A DNA stretch of 64,000 nt from Trichobilharzia szidati (GCA_944472155.2 OX235272.1:5378354-5442353); one strand, 5' to 3'; shown: positions 44,199 to 54,905, counted from the first letter of the stretch. Made by a program: numbers and translations. Notes: generated by a model not told the origin, from the sequence alone.

Positions 44199-45010
44199 AA
44201 TGATTCTCTTGGAGGGAGGGAGGGAGTTGCCATGGGATCACCAATATCCCCAGTTGTAGCAGATATATTCATGAATAAGTGGGAAAGCATAGCGATTGAA
44301 ACGTTCACCCCCACACCAAAAGTATGGTGGAGGTACGTAGATGACACATTCACTGTACTTAGAACACAAGAAATAGATAGGTTTTTCGAACACATAAACT
44401 CGAAGGTTGAGGCAATTCAATTCACTTATGAATTGGAAAATCAGGAAGGGGAGCTCCCAATGTTAGATTGCAACGTAAAGAGGAAAGAAGATGGGAAGTT
44501 AAACACTAGTGTTTACAAGAAACCCACACACTCAAACAGATATTTAGACTTCCGATCGTCCCATCCTATATCTGTAAAAATAGGATTGGTGAAACGTTTA
44601 ATGACAGAGCACAAAAATTAAGTAGTACTAAAGAAAATCTAAAACAGGAACTGATACACATAAAAGAAGCTTTGAAACTTAATAATTTCCCGGATAAATT
44701 AGTCAAGAAATATGTAAGGAAATGTAAAAATAAAATAAATAATGATAGTAGCGATAGTTATAATAACAATAATAATGATAGTAGCGATAGTGATAATAAC
44801 AATAATAATGATAGTAGCGATAGTGATAGTAGGTCAGGGGTAGTCAGATTGTCAGAACATAAGAATTTAGGTAAGGTAAGAATGGTTGACCCAGAGAAGA
44901 TAAGTAATTTAGAAAAAAGCTCGACAATTGCAATGCATGCATTAACACACAACCACACAATACGGTGAGTGGGAGAGGGTTAAAATTCTAAAAAGTAATC
45001 TAGGTAGGTG
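44199..45010 (+). pseudogene. PLE reverse transcriptase C-terminal half and linker
   Basis: The frame at 44232-44621 has MGSPISPVVADIFMNKWE, then WWRYVDDTFTVLRT (catalytic YVDD), then LDCNVKRKEDGKLNTSVYKK and THSNRYLDF, the fingers-palm end and thumb of a PLE RT. After a frameshift near 44615 the frame 44672-44968 continues with LKQELIHIKEALKLNNFPD, an in-frame 33-bp repeat and GVVRLSEHKNLGKVRMVD from the nuclease region. Motif A and everything upstream are missing. The IYK/YIG core is replaced by the repeat tract. Confidence 0.85.
44738..44832 (+). repeat. 33-bp in-frame tandem repeat inside a PLE
   Basis: Nearly three copies of a 33-bp unit built on AATAATGATAGTAGCGATAG. The translation is an 11-residue Asn/Asp/Ser repeat (NNDSSDSYNNN and variants) sitting where the linker and first part of GIY-YIG should be. 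Confidence 0.85.
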
Positions 45011-45039
45011 GAGAGAGAGGTTGATTACTGAATCTTTGT

Positions 45040-45289
45040 TCATGGAATCTACACCCAACACATGCAATAGGAATGAATCATCACTCATACCCGAAATATG
45101 GAAAATATTATTGTCAATCAAATCAAGTGAAAAACAATGGAACTATATAAATGAATTTAGGAAGTCGTGTGATTACCTTGATATGATTATGAGCAATAAA
45201 TTGTGCTCGAAACGTGGTCATCAGTAAATATTACTGTATAACACTGTGAGACTCTATCAAAATAAAATTTACCCATAATGGAATTATAT
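45040..45289 (+). mobile_element. PLE terminal repeat (type 2), copy 1
   Basis: A direct repeat of 46548-46760 over about 210 bp, starting at TCATCACTCATAC and including TTGATATGATTATGAGCA and GTGCTCGAAACGT. It is the 3' end of the plus-strand PLE and abuts the minus-strand RT frame. Confidence 0.7.
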
Positions 45290-45578
45290 TATTTTGTCTA
45301 ATTGGGTCAACTGGGTCCTTTAACCTACAGAGCTTGTCCCTGAGTGAGTTTGTAGGTTTAAATGCCACCCTAATTCCTGCTTTATTTAGAATCCTACGTA
45401 GGGTCTCAGATGTCCCCTCTTTATATGGTATAACTGTCGATGACTTATATTCTTTCTTATTTATGTTATTATTACCAGTTTCACAATTCTTTTTATTTTT
45501 CTTTTGGCGTTTTTCAATCTTCCTAATGAATTTTAGAGGATAGTTATTTAGAACCAACGCCTCTTCTATCTGTTTCAT
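45231..45578 (-). pseudogene. PLE linker region
   Basis: Continuation, in another frame, of the RT frame at 45587-46594: QIEEALVLNNYPLKFIRKIE, a Lys/Asn-rich stretch, PYKEGTSETLRRILNKAGI and DPIRQNNII. It is cut just before the YIG motif, where it runs into the opposite-strand terminal repeat. Confidence 0.7.
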
Positions 45579-45586
45579 CTCATCAT

Positions 45587-46594
45587 TTAGGTCTTTTTTG
45601 TGCTACTTAGTGCCATTGCTCGGTTTGATAAACACTTAGCTAAGCCTGCCTTAACAGTTAAAGGATGACATGAATTAAAGTCTAAATATCTATTAGAATG
45701 CGTTGGTTTTCTATAAACACTAGTGTGTAGTTTGCCTTCTTCTATTCGTTTTATTTTACAATCTAACATTACAGCTAATTTTCCTTGTTCATTTTCCGAC
45801 TCAAATGTGAATTCTATTCCCTCCACTAGTGAGTTTATGTGTGTCAAGAAGCTAGAGATATGTTCTGTTTTTAACACTGTAAATGTGTCATCTACATATC
45901 TCCACCATATTTTTGGAGTAGGATTAAATGTATTGAGAGCACTATTTTCCCAGCTGTCCATAAAGATGTCTGCTACAATAGGGGATATTGGTGATCCCAT
46001 TGCTACACCTTCTGTTTGTCTATATATTTTGCCTTGGAACTTGAAGATAGTAGATGTGAGGCATAACTGAATCCCTAAAATAATTTCTTCAATGGGCAGC
46101 TTTGTCCTATGACTAAGTTCGGAATCAGAAGTTAGTTCTCTTTTAACCGCTTCTAAGGCCATAGTGACTGGTATATCAGTGTAAAGACTGGTTATATCAA
46201 AACTAACCATTGTTTCATCATTATCTAGTTGTATGTCATTTAGTTTATTTTTCATTTCATATGAATTAGTTAGTCTAGAATTTGAACGATTTCTAATGGG
46301 GCATAATATTAGAGCTAAATGTTTTGATAATTCATATGTAGGGGTATTTCTAAAATCTACTATTGGTCTTATGGGATAACCTGGCTTATGTATTTTAATA
46401 GTACCATATATCCTACTAGCATTATTAGTTTTAGGCATTAAATTAAACCATTTTGACTCACCCAGTGACGGCTTTATTCTGCGTACTAATTCCGCTGTGG
46501 ATTTTTTAACCTTATTCATTATTGTGTCTACGGTCTTCTTAATTTCCTCATCATCACTCATACCTGAAATATGGAAAATAATACTGCCAATCAA
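45587..46594 (-). CDS. PLE reverse transcriptase, largest open frame in the window
   Basis: 335 codons with the PLE-type RT motifs: KIHKPGYPIRPIVDF (residues about 68-81), SFDITSLYTDIP with catalytic Asp 133, GVAMGSPISPIVADIF (about 196-211), WWRYVDDTFTVL with Asp 235 and 236, and VMLDCKIKR followed by THSNRYLDF. The first 15 or so codons read antisense through a terminal repeat and are not native. The enzyme would copy PLE RNA at a nicked target. All three catalytic Asp are kept, but the nuclease is missing and a frameshift follows at about 45590. Confidence 0.85.
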   Translation of the reverse strand: MIGSIIFHISGMSDDEEIKKTVDTIMNKVKKSTAELVRRIKPSLGESKWFNLMPKTNNASRIYGTIKIHKPGYPIRPIVDFRNTPTYELSKHLALILCPIRNRSNSRLTNSYEMKNKLNDIQLDNDETMVSFDITSLYTDIPVTMALEAVKRELTSDSELSHRTKLPIEEIILGIQLCLTSTIFKFQGKIYRQTEGVAMGSPISPIVADIFMDSWENSALNTFNPTPKIWWRYVDDTFTVLKTEHISSFLTHINSLVEGIEFTFESENEQGKLAVMLDCKIKRIEEGKLHTSVYRKPTHSNRYLDFNSCHPLTVKAGLAKCLSNRAMALSSTKKT

Positions 46595-46760
46595 ATCAAG
46601 TGAAAATCAATTGAAAAGCAATGGAACTATATAAATGAATTTAGGAAGTCGTGTGATTACCTTGATATGATTATGAGCAATAAATTGTGCTCGAAACGTG
46701 ATCAGTAAATATTACTGTATAACACTGCGAGACTCTATGAAAATAAAAATTTACCCATAA
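46548..46760 (+). mobile_element. PLE terminal repeat (type 2), copy 2
   Basis: Direct repeat of 45075-45285. It lies at the 5' side of the minus-strand RT body but in plus orientation. Confidence 0.7.
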
Positions 46761-46919
46761 TAGTGAATTTCTAGTTTCAAAAACGAACTTTAACCCGTAT
46801 TCGTGTAAAAAAATTACTTCAGGTGATTGGTTATACAGTATGTGATTTATACTAATCCTCTATCATGTTGTAAGGATAAATTTTATAAAGCAGCACTTGT
46901 TGCACAGTATCGCTGTTAC

Positions 46920-46984
46920 AAAAAAATTTTAAAAAAAAGTAAATCAGGTGACCAAAAAGTTTAAAATCCAAGTCAATAGAAAGT
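46920..46984 (+). mobile_element. PLE family 2 fragment at the duplication edge
   Basis: AAAGTAAATCAGGTGACC and AAAATCCAAGTCAATAGAAA match the end of the 216-codon PLE frame (58455-58505). It abuts the outer edge of the inverted-duplication arm. Confidence 0.55.
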
Positions 46985-47347
46985 TTTTTGCAGACGGCTT
47001 TGAATGAATTCTCCTTACATACTGAGTGACCAGTGTTGAGTATATGTCCAATTATAGTACTATTTATTGATCCACTGTTACCTTTTCGTAGCTATGCGGG
47101 ATAATGTTCTTTGACTCTTTTAGATAAGACACGCATCGAACGACCTATACATCTCGTTAGGTCCACATGAGCAACTGAATTGCTGAATACACATAGGAGT
47201 GGTCAGATGAGATAGTTTATCTTTGGAGTTGTTGAAGAACAATGGGCGGTTTGAGGATACCAATCGTAATGTAGCACTGAAATCTGTATAGGACACTGAA
47301 AATAGATTGTTCTGATTAGTCGGTGACTTTGTAACGACAGAAGACAA
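46985..47347 (-). pseudogene. PLE GIY-YIG relic in arm A
   Basis: The frame reads PLFFNNSKDKLSHLTTPMCI and QQFSCSCGP, then a frameshift, then YRSFDACLI (expected YIGRSMRVLS), then in another frame VKEHYPA. The same frameshift exists in arm B at 61613-61840, so it predates the duplication. Confidence 0.75.
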
Positions 47348-47690
47348 GGGTCAGGCAACAGATCGTTTATTGAGGAAATCAAGAGATATTCATATATTTT
47401 TATGTACATTATTATTCGTTACTATTAGAAGAAAAAACAGTGTCTTCTGATTGGTTGTTTCCTCGTTGAATGTCATTCTATCATCTCTTTGTGGCCATTT
47501 CTCTGAAGGTCAGACCATATATCTGCTAATCTTATCCGCCCACACGCAAAGTTTGCTGTGATTGCTTGTTGAGTTAGGCTTTGTTTTCGTTTTTTCTCAT
47601 GACCGAGATTTGGGACATAAACATTGATGTAAATTGCTGTCTACCAATTTTAGCTAGCAGACAGTTCTCACCACAGTGGTGTAAATAAAA
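47345..47690 (-). mobile_element. PLE terminal repeat in arm A, copy 1
   Basis: About 340 bp, in direct orientation with 48865-49215 (CAGGCAACAGATCGTTTATT, CAGTGTCTTCTGATTGGTTG, TAAATTGCTGTCTACC). Confidence 0.7.
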
Positions 47691-48850
47691 GCTGATGAAA
47701 TTTCACAGTCATCCAATCACATGAGAAATCACATGGTGAATCATACGACGACTACTATTTTAAGCCAAAACCAATCAGTTAAAAACTGTAAGGAAAAAGA
47801 CATTTACAGAGAAAGATACACCCTACATATATCTTTTATATGAAACTTACCAAGTCCTAGACTTCACCTGACTAAAGGCAGTAAAGAAATCAAACTTCAA
47901 CAAAACTGGAAGATAAGGAATCAGAGAATAAAAATTCATTCATGGAAAATTTCCACTGTAACATTTTGAAAATCGAAACAAGTGATGATTCAACGAAGAG
48001 ACTCTTTTCAACAACGAATTTATTATCAAGCTGCACAATCGTATATATATGGTTTCTTTCAGACGTTATATCCGGTGGGGCAATTGAATTATAGTTGTGA
48101 ATGCATAAAATAATAACAGTAGTATGAAATATAGTTAAAATGTTTGTGATTATGATCATAGTCAGATGTCAAGTGGCAAAACAATTAATGTCATATACAG
48201 AATAATTCGTAGGATGTATAGGACTTGGAAGGGATGTACAATTGTAGGATTAGTAGACAAATCGAATAAAATAAAAACGCTACGTAACATTGTGTTACAT
48301 TTGACAACAGAATTTAACGTTTCAAAACTGAACTGATTTAGAATGACAAGTGGAGTCAGTGAAATAATACCGGGGACAGTTCAAAGTGAGAATAGTAATA
48401 GTAGTAGCAATTGACTTAATAAAGGAAGAGTATACAAATTGAAAAGACAAAACGAAAAAAATGGTAGAGCCAACATATGATTAGGGATTACCATACTTTA
48501 GCATAGAGGGATTAAGTTGAAGGGGTTGAGCGAACTTTTTCTGTACACAGAGATCTGGCTTTTCTGTTTCGATAGCCAAAGATCGCTTCAGCAATGCAGC
48601 AGATGAGTCAAGTACGTAGTGATTTCGGTAAATTACTTACATAGGAAGCACTGAGAGGAGAGCTTCTACTAGATTCCCCAAACACATCCCTAAAAGTCTC
48701 CATTTGAAAGGCAGCAAAGTTTACTCAAGTGTAATTTCCAAATATCCTATTGAGACGGGAGATGCTGTGAGAATTAGTCAGGTTTTCTTTCAAAATAGTC
48801 AGTTCGAAAGGAAAACCTCACTTACCTCGTTTCGCAGAAGCGACTGCTAC
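47691..48850 (-). pseudogene. PLE C-terminus and 3' region in arm A
   Basis: The minus strand at about 48500-48850 encodes a broken nuclease C-terminus (CIAEA, TEKPDLCVQKK-like, then FAQPLQ). The 3' end with motif type 4 is near 48000-48060. Position 48189-48193 (TGTCA on the plus strand) is the empty version of the RTE target in arm B. Confidence 0.6.
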
Positions 48851-48864
48851 TGAAATGTAAAGAC

Positions 48865-49215
48865 AGGAGAGACAAGGGCCAGGCAACAAATCGTTTATTG
48901 GGGAAATCAAGAGACATTTATAGATTTTTATGTACATTGTTATTCGTTATTATTAGAAGAGAAACAGTGTCTTCTGATTGGTTGTTTCCTCGTTGAACGT
49001 TATTCTATCATCTCTTTGTGGCCATTTCTCTGAAGGTCAGACCACATATCTGCTGATCCTATCCGCCCACGCGCAAAGTCTTCTGTTATTAGTTGTCGAG
49101 TTAGTGTTTGTTTTTGTCTTTTTCTCATGCTCCAAGATTTGGGACTTGAACATTGACGTAAATTGCTGTCTACCGATTTTGGCTAGCAGACAGCTCTGAC
49201 CACAGAAAGACTTCC
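48865..49215 (-). mobile_element. PLE terminal repeat in arm A, copy 2
   Basis: Second direct copy of the repeat at 47345-47690, about 1.5 kb away, so the PLEs are tandemly arranged. Confidence 0.7.
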
Positions 49216-49484
49216 ACCAAATGTCTGCATTCAAAGAGATAGCGTGATACATCTCTCACTACCCTGGTAACCGTAATTGTTTGGTTCATGTGCTTTTGTA
49301 TTTTGTTCTGTTGCATAACATTCCACTCAATTTTGATTTCCATCAACTGAGTTGAACTCACTATTAATTTCACAAATTTAATAATTATTTTATTTATCTT
49401 ATAATTTTACTTCACTACTCACCCCGACACATCCTCCTGAACTCTTCACCATAATATGTATAAATTCATTCTACTATTCTGTCC

Positions 49485-49815
49485 GGTTATTCAAGTGTTG
49501 GTTTGTAGGGATTTGATTGGTTACAGGATTTCATCATGAGCTGACATTAGTTAGAGAACCGTTGGAAAATCTGGGAGTACTGGACAGCTGTTTCGTCCTA
49601 GTTTGGGACTCTTCATCAGTACGCACCCACCGGGATTCGAACCCAGGACCTTCTGGTTACAAGGCGAGCTCGTATGCCATTAGGCCACTGGCACCCGATC
49701 CAATGGCCCTTGAATTCTGACTTCTGCCAATTTACGACATAGCGCGACCCCTAGCCAATGTCTTCGGCGAGTATTTGTCCTCACACCCAACCTGCTGCAC
49801 CCTACTGCTCACGAC
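49485..49815 (-). repeat. Hammerhead SINE with 7-bp TSD (copy 18)
   Basis: A 331-base single copy, including leader, tRNA-like head (B-box GGTTCGAATCC), ribozyme (49577-49622) and 3' tail to CCTACAAACCAACACTTGAA. TTCTGTC at 49478-49484 and 49816-49822 is the TSD. Arm B has the uninterrupted target near 59050, which proves the insertion ends. Confidence 0.9.
49577..49622 (-). ncRNA. Hammerhead ribozyme, one core substitution
   Basis: Identical in layout to the intact motif at 20536-20581: stem I GTACTG/CAGTAC, stem II GTCC/GGAC, GAA, stem III ACAG/CTGT and C. The core reads ATGAAGA rather than CTGAAGA (C3 to A). Activity is expected to be low. Confidence 0.7.
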
Positions 49816-49934
49816 TTCTGTCTTGTATTTTGTCTCTAGTCCATCCTTGTTTCCGAGCCAAAACTGAACTCCACCCTTCTGGTCTAATAACTATATAAAT
49901 AGTTACCCTTTTCAAAGCTAAATAATTCGTCTAC

Positions 49935-50311
49935 GGTAACTCTAAACTATATCAGCCCAAACCCAAACTACCTAGCGAACGTACAAATGACCTTGACAAC
50001 GAAAACTTTGACCAATCAGAAGGTTCTATAAAAACGGTGCATAATTTTAATAAATCGTTTATATAAAAGTAATGTAATGTTATAAAATAGTTACAAAGGA
50101 TAACGTTCTCGTATATGTTCGAGAAACACCTCGCAATTTCTCATTGGAGTCTTGATACTTATGTTAAATCAAGTCCTGTACATAAACTCATAGAGATACC
50201 TGTAAATCATTGCATTTCTTCAGCCATTCACGGATCTGATCCATTTTTTGAAGTGACTCCAAACACTTTCGATAGAATTAGTGTGAGTTCCATCCAAAGG
50301 ACTGATGAAAC
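49935..50311 (-). pseudogene. Merlin transposon 3' part in arm A
   Basis: Starts at the TIR GGTAACTCTAAACTAT, preceded by TCGTCTAC, the same target duplication as in arm B. The minus strand encodes the transposase end (EFMYRT then FNISIKTPM and a final YPL). Truncated at about 50311, the inner edge of the duplication. Confidence 0.75.
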
Positions 50312-50419
50312 GGCCAAGTTAAACTTTAGACACCAGTAACTACCAATCAGCGGACGACGTCGAATCATCCAATGAGATTCACGAACGTACTTCAATGTTG
50401 TATAGCGCTTGATTCATTT

Positions 50420-51125
50420 CAGTGCGTGCCCTTACAAGGTTACGTTTGCAATTCGAGGAGGATAGTGTCTTTCAGTATTGCCCGGACTTAGGCTTGCTTC
50501 TAAAGGAGAGAATTCGCTCGTATGGTGGTGTAATGACTCTAAAAAGCTATACTAGGTCAACTGATGATTTTGTACATCGTTGTGGAATATGCTGGAAGCG
50601 AGTTAGTATTAGGGAGTAAAATTTCGTAGGAAATGTTTTCGCTAGTTCGCATCTCTCCTTAACCCAGGTTTTGTACATTTTCAATTAATGGGTACTGAGA
50701 GCCGATGCTGCCCAGACGGAGAACAGCTTCGTCTCAACAGTTCACTGGTATACCAGCACTTCAGGGATATCGCCTCATGGAAATTGGACAGAATTACTTC
50801 GTTGTTAGGCGGGGACGACTTAGTAGTCTATGTGGATAAGAGTGTTGGTGAAGAAGAAATATAACCGCTGTCGTCAGAGAGCGAACAACATTTGGGGCGA
50901 AGGTATATACGACACGTCCCTCCGAAAAGGATTTGTTTGAAGGAATAGCAGTGATTTCGGGGATCCAGTTACAGTGACTCATATAAATTCCATTGAAGGA
51001 TTTTATGGTCGATTGAAAAATAGAATAAGGGCTATAAATGGATCTCAAAAGGATCTCATTTATGGTCATTTAGATGAATATATGTTGTCAAGGAACTTAG
51101 CCCTAAGTTCCTATCGTAATGAAGA
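50420..51125 (+). pseudogene. Second Merlin-like transposase relic
   Basis: Frames in order: FEEDSVFQYCPDLGLL, YGGVMTLKSYTRSTDDFVHR and CGICWKRVSIRE (N-terminal zinc-ribbon-like part), then GNWTELLR, VYVDKSV-like, KYNRCRQRANN, then a jump to HINSIEGFYGRLKNRIRAIN and LIYGHLDEYML. This matches the Merlin frame at 56697-57490 in order, with an internal deletion including the second Asp, and stops. It is from a different Merlin lineage. Confidence 0.65.
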
Positions 51126-51550
51126 CTTAAGCGATTGAGCCGATAAATACTATGTACTTTCTTCAACTTTAAATCCAAAACACCAGTATTCCTTGAACGA
51201 AATTATACTGTTTGGCAATTAAAGTGAAGAAAACTACAAAGTCTACAAACAAATGTTAAGTACAAATGAAGTTATAAAGTATTTTTATTCGTATTTAACT
51301 CCAGTCTTCCTTCAACTTGCAAGCGATCGACCATTCGCGCCTTTCAGTTGCCCATTAATGGCTGCCAGATCCAATAAAACAAACGTTCAATGTTCGCGTC
51401 CATTGACATATGTATAAAATGTGGTGCGACTTCTCTATTGACAGTCCCATGCTGAATTGGGAAGTGTTTCTCTCCCATTTTCGGGAAAAATACCCACTGT
51501 AATGGTTTTACCATTTTTATGCCTTTTTTCTATAAATATACATTTCCGCT
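51126..51550. other. No gene recognised, up to the gap
   Basis: AT-rich; may hold the 3' end of the second Merlin element, but no inverted partner for a TIR was found. Confidence 0.35.
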
Positions 51551-52050
51551 NNNNNNNNNNNNNNNNNNNNNNNNNNNNNNNNNNNNNNNNNNNNNNNNNN
51601 NNNNNNNNNNNNNNNNNNNNNNNNNNNNNNNNNNNNNNNNNNNNNNNNNNNNNNNNNNNNNNNNNNNNNNNNNNNNNNNNNNNNNNNNNNNNNNNNNNNN
51701 NNNNNNNNNNNNNNNNNNNNNNNNNNNNNNNNNNNNNNNNNNNNNNNNNNNNNNNNNNNNNNNNNNNNNNNNNNNNNNNNNNNNNNNNNNNNNNNNNNNN
51801 NNNNNNNNNNNNNNNNNNNNNNNNNNNNNNNNNNNNNNNNNNNNNNNNNNNNNNNNNNNNNNNNNNNNNNNNNNNNNNNNNNNNNNNNNNNNNNNNNNNN
51901 NNNNNNNNNNNNNNNNNNNNNNNNNNNNNNNNNNNNNNNNNNNNNNNNNNNNNNNNNNNNNNNNNNNNNNNNNNNNNNNNNNNNNNNNNNNNNNNNNNNN
52001 NNNNNNNNNNNNNNNNNNNNNNNNNNNNNNNNNNNNNNNNNNNNNNNNNN
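51551..52050. other. Assembly gap, 500 N
   Basis: Nominal scaffold gap. It ends inside a PLE copy, because 52051 aligns with position 57888 of the second copy; repeats probably broke the assembly. Confidence 0.99.
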
Positions 52051-52057
52051 GAAAAGA

Positions 52058-52648
52058 ATGGAAGAAAAGTACCTACAAACGGTCTTCAAAAAGAATGGTT
52101 ATCCACAAAATTTCATCAAAAAGTGTTTAAAGTCGAATCAGAACACCAACAAGAAACCATCATCTAAGACCACAAGAAAATTCATTCTACCATACATGAG
52201 GAACATCTCTGAAATAACAGCTAGAGTACTGAAACCGTTTGATATAGATATAGCACACAAGCCAGTCAAATCGCTTAATTCGATATTATGCAAACCGAAA
52301 GATCCAACAGAAAAAGGGGATAAAATTAATACCATCTACAAAATAAATTGTATGAACTGTAACAAGCATTATATCGGCCAAAGTGGGCGTCCCCTTCGAA
52401 TCAGAATCCAAGAACATAAATCAGCCGTGAAAAGACATGATATGTATTCTTTAGTATCAATGCACGCAGACAACTATGGTCATCAGTTTGATTGGGATCA
52501 TGTCAAAATCGTAGACAGAGGAAACACGAAAAGTGCCAGAGAATCCCTAGAAGCCTGGTACTCAAGCGAAAATGCGATTAACAAACACGTTAATATAGAT
52601 GAAATATACCAATTAATAAAAAGTAAATCAGGTGACCAGAAAGTTTAA
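52058..52648 (+). CDS. PLE linker and GIY-YIG endonuclease
   Basis: 196 codons, open to the stop. Contains the post-RT helix (LQTVFKKNGYPQNFIKK), linker (LPYMRNISEITARVLKPF), IYKINCMNCNKHYIGQSGR (signature with YIG), RIRIQEHKSAVKRHD with Glu present, HQFDWDHVKIVDR and ESLEAWYSSENAINKH. Upstream RT would lie in the gap. The sister copy at 57837 has QVHMS in place of QEHKS. Confidence 0.85.
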   Translation: MEEKYLQTVFKKNGYPQNFIKKCLKSNQNTNKKPSSKTTRKFILPYMRNISEITARVLKPFDIDIAHKPVKSLNSILCKPKDPTEKGDKINTIYKINCMNCNKHYIGQSGRPLRIRIQEHKSAVKRHDMYSLVSMHADNYGHQFDWDHVKIVDRGNTKSARESLEAWYSSENAINKHVNIDEIYQLIKSKSGDQKV

Positions 52649-52757
52649 AATCCTAGTCAATAGAAAGTGGTCAATACATATGTGAAGATAGTAACCAGGA
52701 GACGCAATTACATCACGCATGAGGAAATTTAAATCATTTCACTTCGTGCTAAATATG

Positions 52758-52797
52758 GCGCTGAAGATGTTGTCCGGAAGGATGACGAAAGCTTCGC
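52758..52797 (+). ncRNA. Hammerhead-like RNA of PLE family 2, copy b
   Basis: GCG, core CTGAAGA, T, stem II GTTGTCC/GGATGAC with GGAA loop (two G-U), GAA, stem III AG/CT, T, CGC. Confidence 0.55.
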
Positions 52798-52815
52798 GAC
52801 TAAACCAACCAGCTC

Positions 52816-54280
52816 AGAGAACGCTTTTAATTGTAAATACTACCACCCACTTGGATTTTTCAGTTTTATTTGCTTTATTTTTTCGAGTATCATCTGTTAT
52901 CTTTAAAAAAACAGTCGTTTGTTTGTCCAATGTTTTGTAATAATGACTAAAAATTCTCCTTGTTTTTCTGTTTGATTCCTTTTTCTCCTTACAACAACAA
53001 CAATAACGCTATAGGATATACTGATCCCAGTATTTAAAAATGGTATCCTATTGAAAGATTATACTCTAGATGAAATACGTGCTCGGATCGATTCATATCC
53101 GTTGGATGTTTGAACTGTTGTTTTTTTCTTTTCTATAGATTACAAGAATTGATTTGTAGCGGATATATATAAATGCCTTTGTCCTATATTTCATCCTTGT
53201 ATATTTATTCTATATTTGAGATTATGTTGAAAATCTGACTGCTTATTCGTTCATGAATTTGCAGTTAACTTCTTCAATCTTTCTGCCTTCCTCTACCTCG
53301 CGCGCGCGCGTGCTCTCTCTTTCTCTTTGCCTCTCTTCCTTCATCTGTCATTTGCTAATATATATATGCATATATAACTCATAAACAAACATTCATTCAA
53401 TATTTCAACACTTTCATCTGCACACCAACCACATATACACACAAAGAAAATATATATACTTACGAACATAATTTCGTTTTGTGATCATGTGATCAAGTTG
53501 TCATCATGAGTATTGATGATATTAATAGTTGTAATGGAGGCAGACGTAGTAGCAGTTGATGGGATCCCTGTAAAGTCAACAGATTCTTCCTTTCCTTTTG
53601 TTTTTCTTTGTCAATTATTTATTCTTTGTGAATAATTCTCATTTTTTTGTTATAATAAGAACAAAGAAAAAATTATATCCATATATTTATAAGGGATAAA
53701 AACTTTATAGCAGGAATTTGTTAATTTAGCCTTTTTTTAAAATAAGCGCTTAATTCATATGTCAAGGTCATAGACTGAAATTTTGTTTAAACTATTGGAC
53801 GCTTTGGCGCCAAAATTAAGTTTTCTTCATTTGTTACATTGTGATGAACTGGATAATGAAATCTATGATACAATTTGCTTTTCTATAAACATTTGTTTCA
53901 TACAATTTTTTGCATAAAATAATGATGATGAGTGTGAAGAAATTTTTCTGACTTTGATTATTATTATTTGATTGAATAAATAAAAATGATTTTTTTTATG
54001 TTGTGACTGTTCGTAAGTAGTTTTTCCAAAATAATCTACGATGCATTTGTTACTGCTACAGACGCTTGTAGTCTTGAGTCGTGGTGGGGATCCAGGGCTC
54101 ATTTCTTTCCATTTGGGGCTTGACAGCTTTGTGTAGCTGCACATCCCCCGGTGAGAGGTGGTATTTTCATTAAGACTCGAAACGATTACCCATCATTTTC
54201 AAATATCTTAGTATCGTTCACTAATTATTAGGTTTGACTGTCATTACAAACAATGTCAACCACTGGGTATATACGTGTAC
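52816..54280. other. No gene recognised; simple-sequence patches
   Basis: Includes a CG-dinucleotide run and CT-rich patch near 53298-53345, and AT-rich runs. A minus frame at 53863-54144 has no domain. Relatively free of the repeats seen elsewhere, so part may be single-copy. Confidence 0.4.
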
Positions 54281-54281
54281 A

Positions 54282-54325
54282 TCCTGTTGATGAGTCATGA
54301 GGAGGACGAAACATGCGTCTCAAGA
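54282..54325 (+). ncRNA. Weak hammerhead candidate
   Basis: Core TTGATGA (54287-54293), stem II GTC/GAC, GAA (54308-54310), stem III AC/GT with loop ATGC, C at 54319. Stem I pairing is poor and the core has U at position 3. Confidence 0.25.
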
Positions 54326-54711
54326 TCATACTGCTAGCAGCCGTTAACCAACTGTAGAGGGTGGCTTTTGTTTACCAGCTAATAGTAGCTAGAGAACAAC
54401 TACAAACCAAACAGTATTCGACAGTTGTTTTGCCAGAGTTTTATATTGATTGATGGAGGGTATTCGTTCTTTCGAGAGAGGTTAAAACATATTGCCATGC
54501 ATCATTTCAACCATTTGGATTCTAGTTAACCATAAGCTGTAACTTCGGGAGATTTATGACGCAGCGATTATATAAATATAAAAACGTGGGGGAAGAGGAA
54601 TAAAATAGTACCTAGAAATGATTGAAGTTAAAGTGGTAGGATCTACCTCTCATGCTCGGGGAAAGTTTAAAGTTTATTTATTTGGTAACTTCTGGAATAA
54701 TTAATGTGCAT

Positions 54712-54905
54712 GATCTTTCAGTGATAGAATTCTAACCAACCTCACACGTCATTGGGGTTCGATACCCGGTGGAACGCACTCCTGAATCTCGCCTAGTTTA
54801 TGATGGGATAGTAAGCCAGGAAAAAAGTGACGGTTAGGAATGCAAGTGAATTCAAACAAGTCGTTTGAATATCATCCTTAGGACCTTTCAAGTATCGCTA
54901 CATAC
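54712..54905 (+). repeat. Degenerate tRNA-derived SINE remnant
   Basis: B-box-like GGGGTTCGATACCC followed by CGCACTCCTGAATCTCGCC and GTAAGCCAGG, resembling the RTE-tailed SINE (CACTCCTTCACCTCGCTAAG). The head is damaged. Confidence 0.4.

Larger units (their letters stand above)
46985..50311. repeat. Inverted duplication, arm A
   Basis: Arm A is the reverse complement of arm B (57381-61974). Both hold, in the same order, PLE nuclease, terminal repeat, PLE 3' end, PLE C-terminus, terminal repeat, AT-rich spacer and a Merlin 3' part. Arm A has one private insertion, the SINE at 49485. With private insertions and their TSDs removed the arms are about 2.99 and 2.97 kb. Confidence 0.8.
52051..52815 (+). 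mobile_element. PLE family 2, copy cut by the gap
   Basis: Near-identical to 57888-58660: nuclease frame, short 3' UTR, hammerhead-like end and CCAGCTCAGAGAACGC. High similarity suggests recent activity of this family. Confidence 0.8.

Noticed and set aside
51457..52167. Long reading frames across the second N gap
   Set aside because: Same reason. Only the PLE frame starting at 52058 is supported.
53298..53345. CpG island-like promoter
   Set aside because: It is only a short CG run beside a CT-rich patch, i.e. simple sequence, with no gene following.
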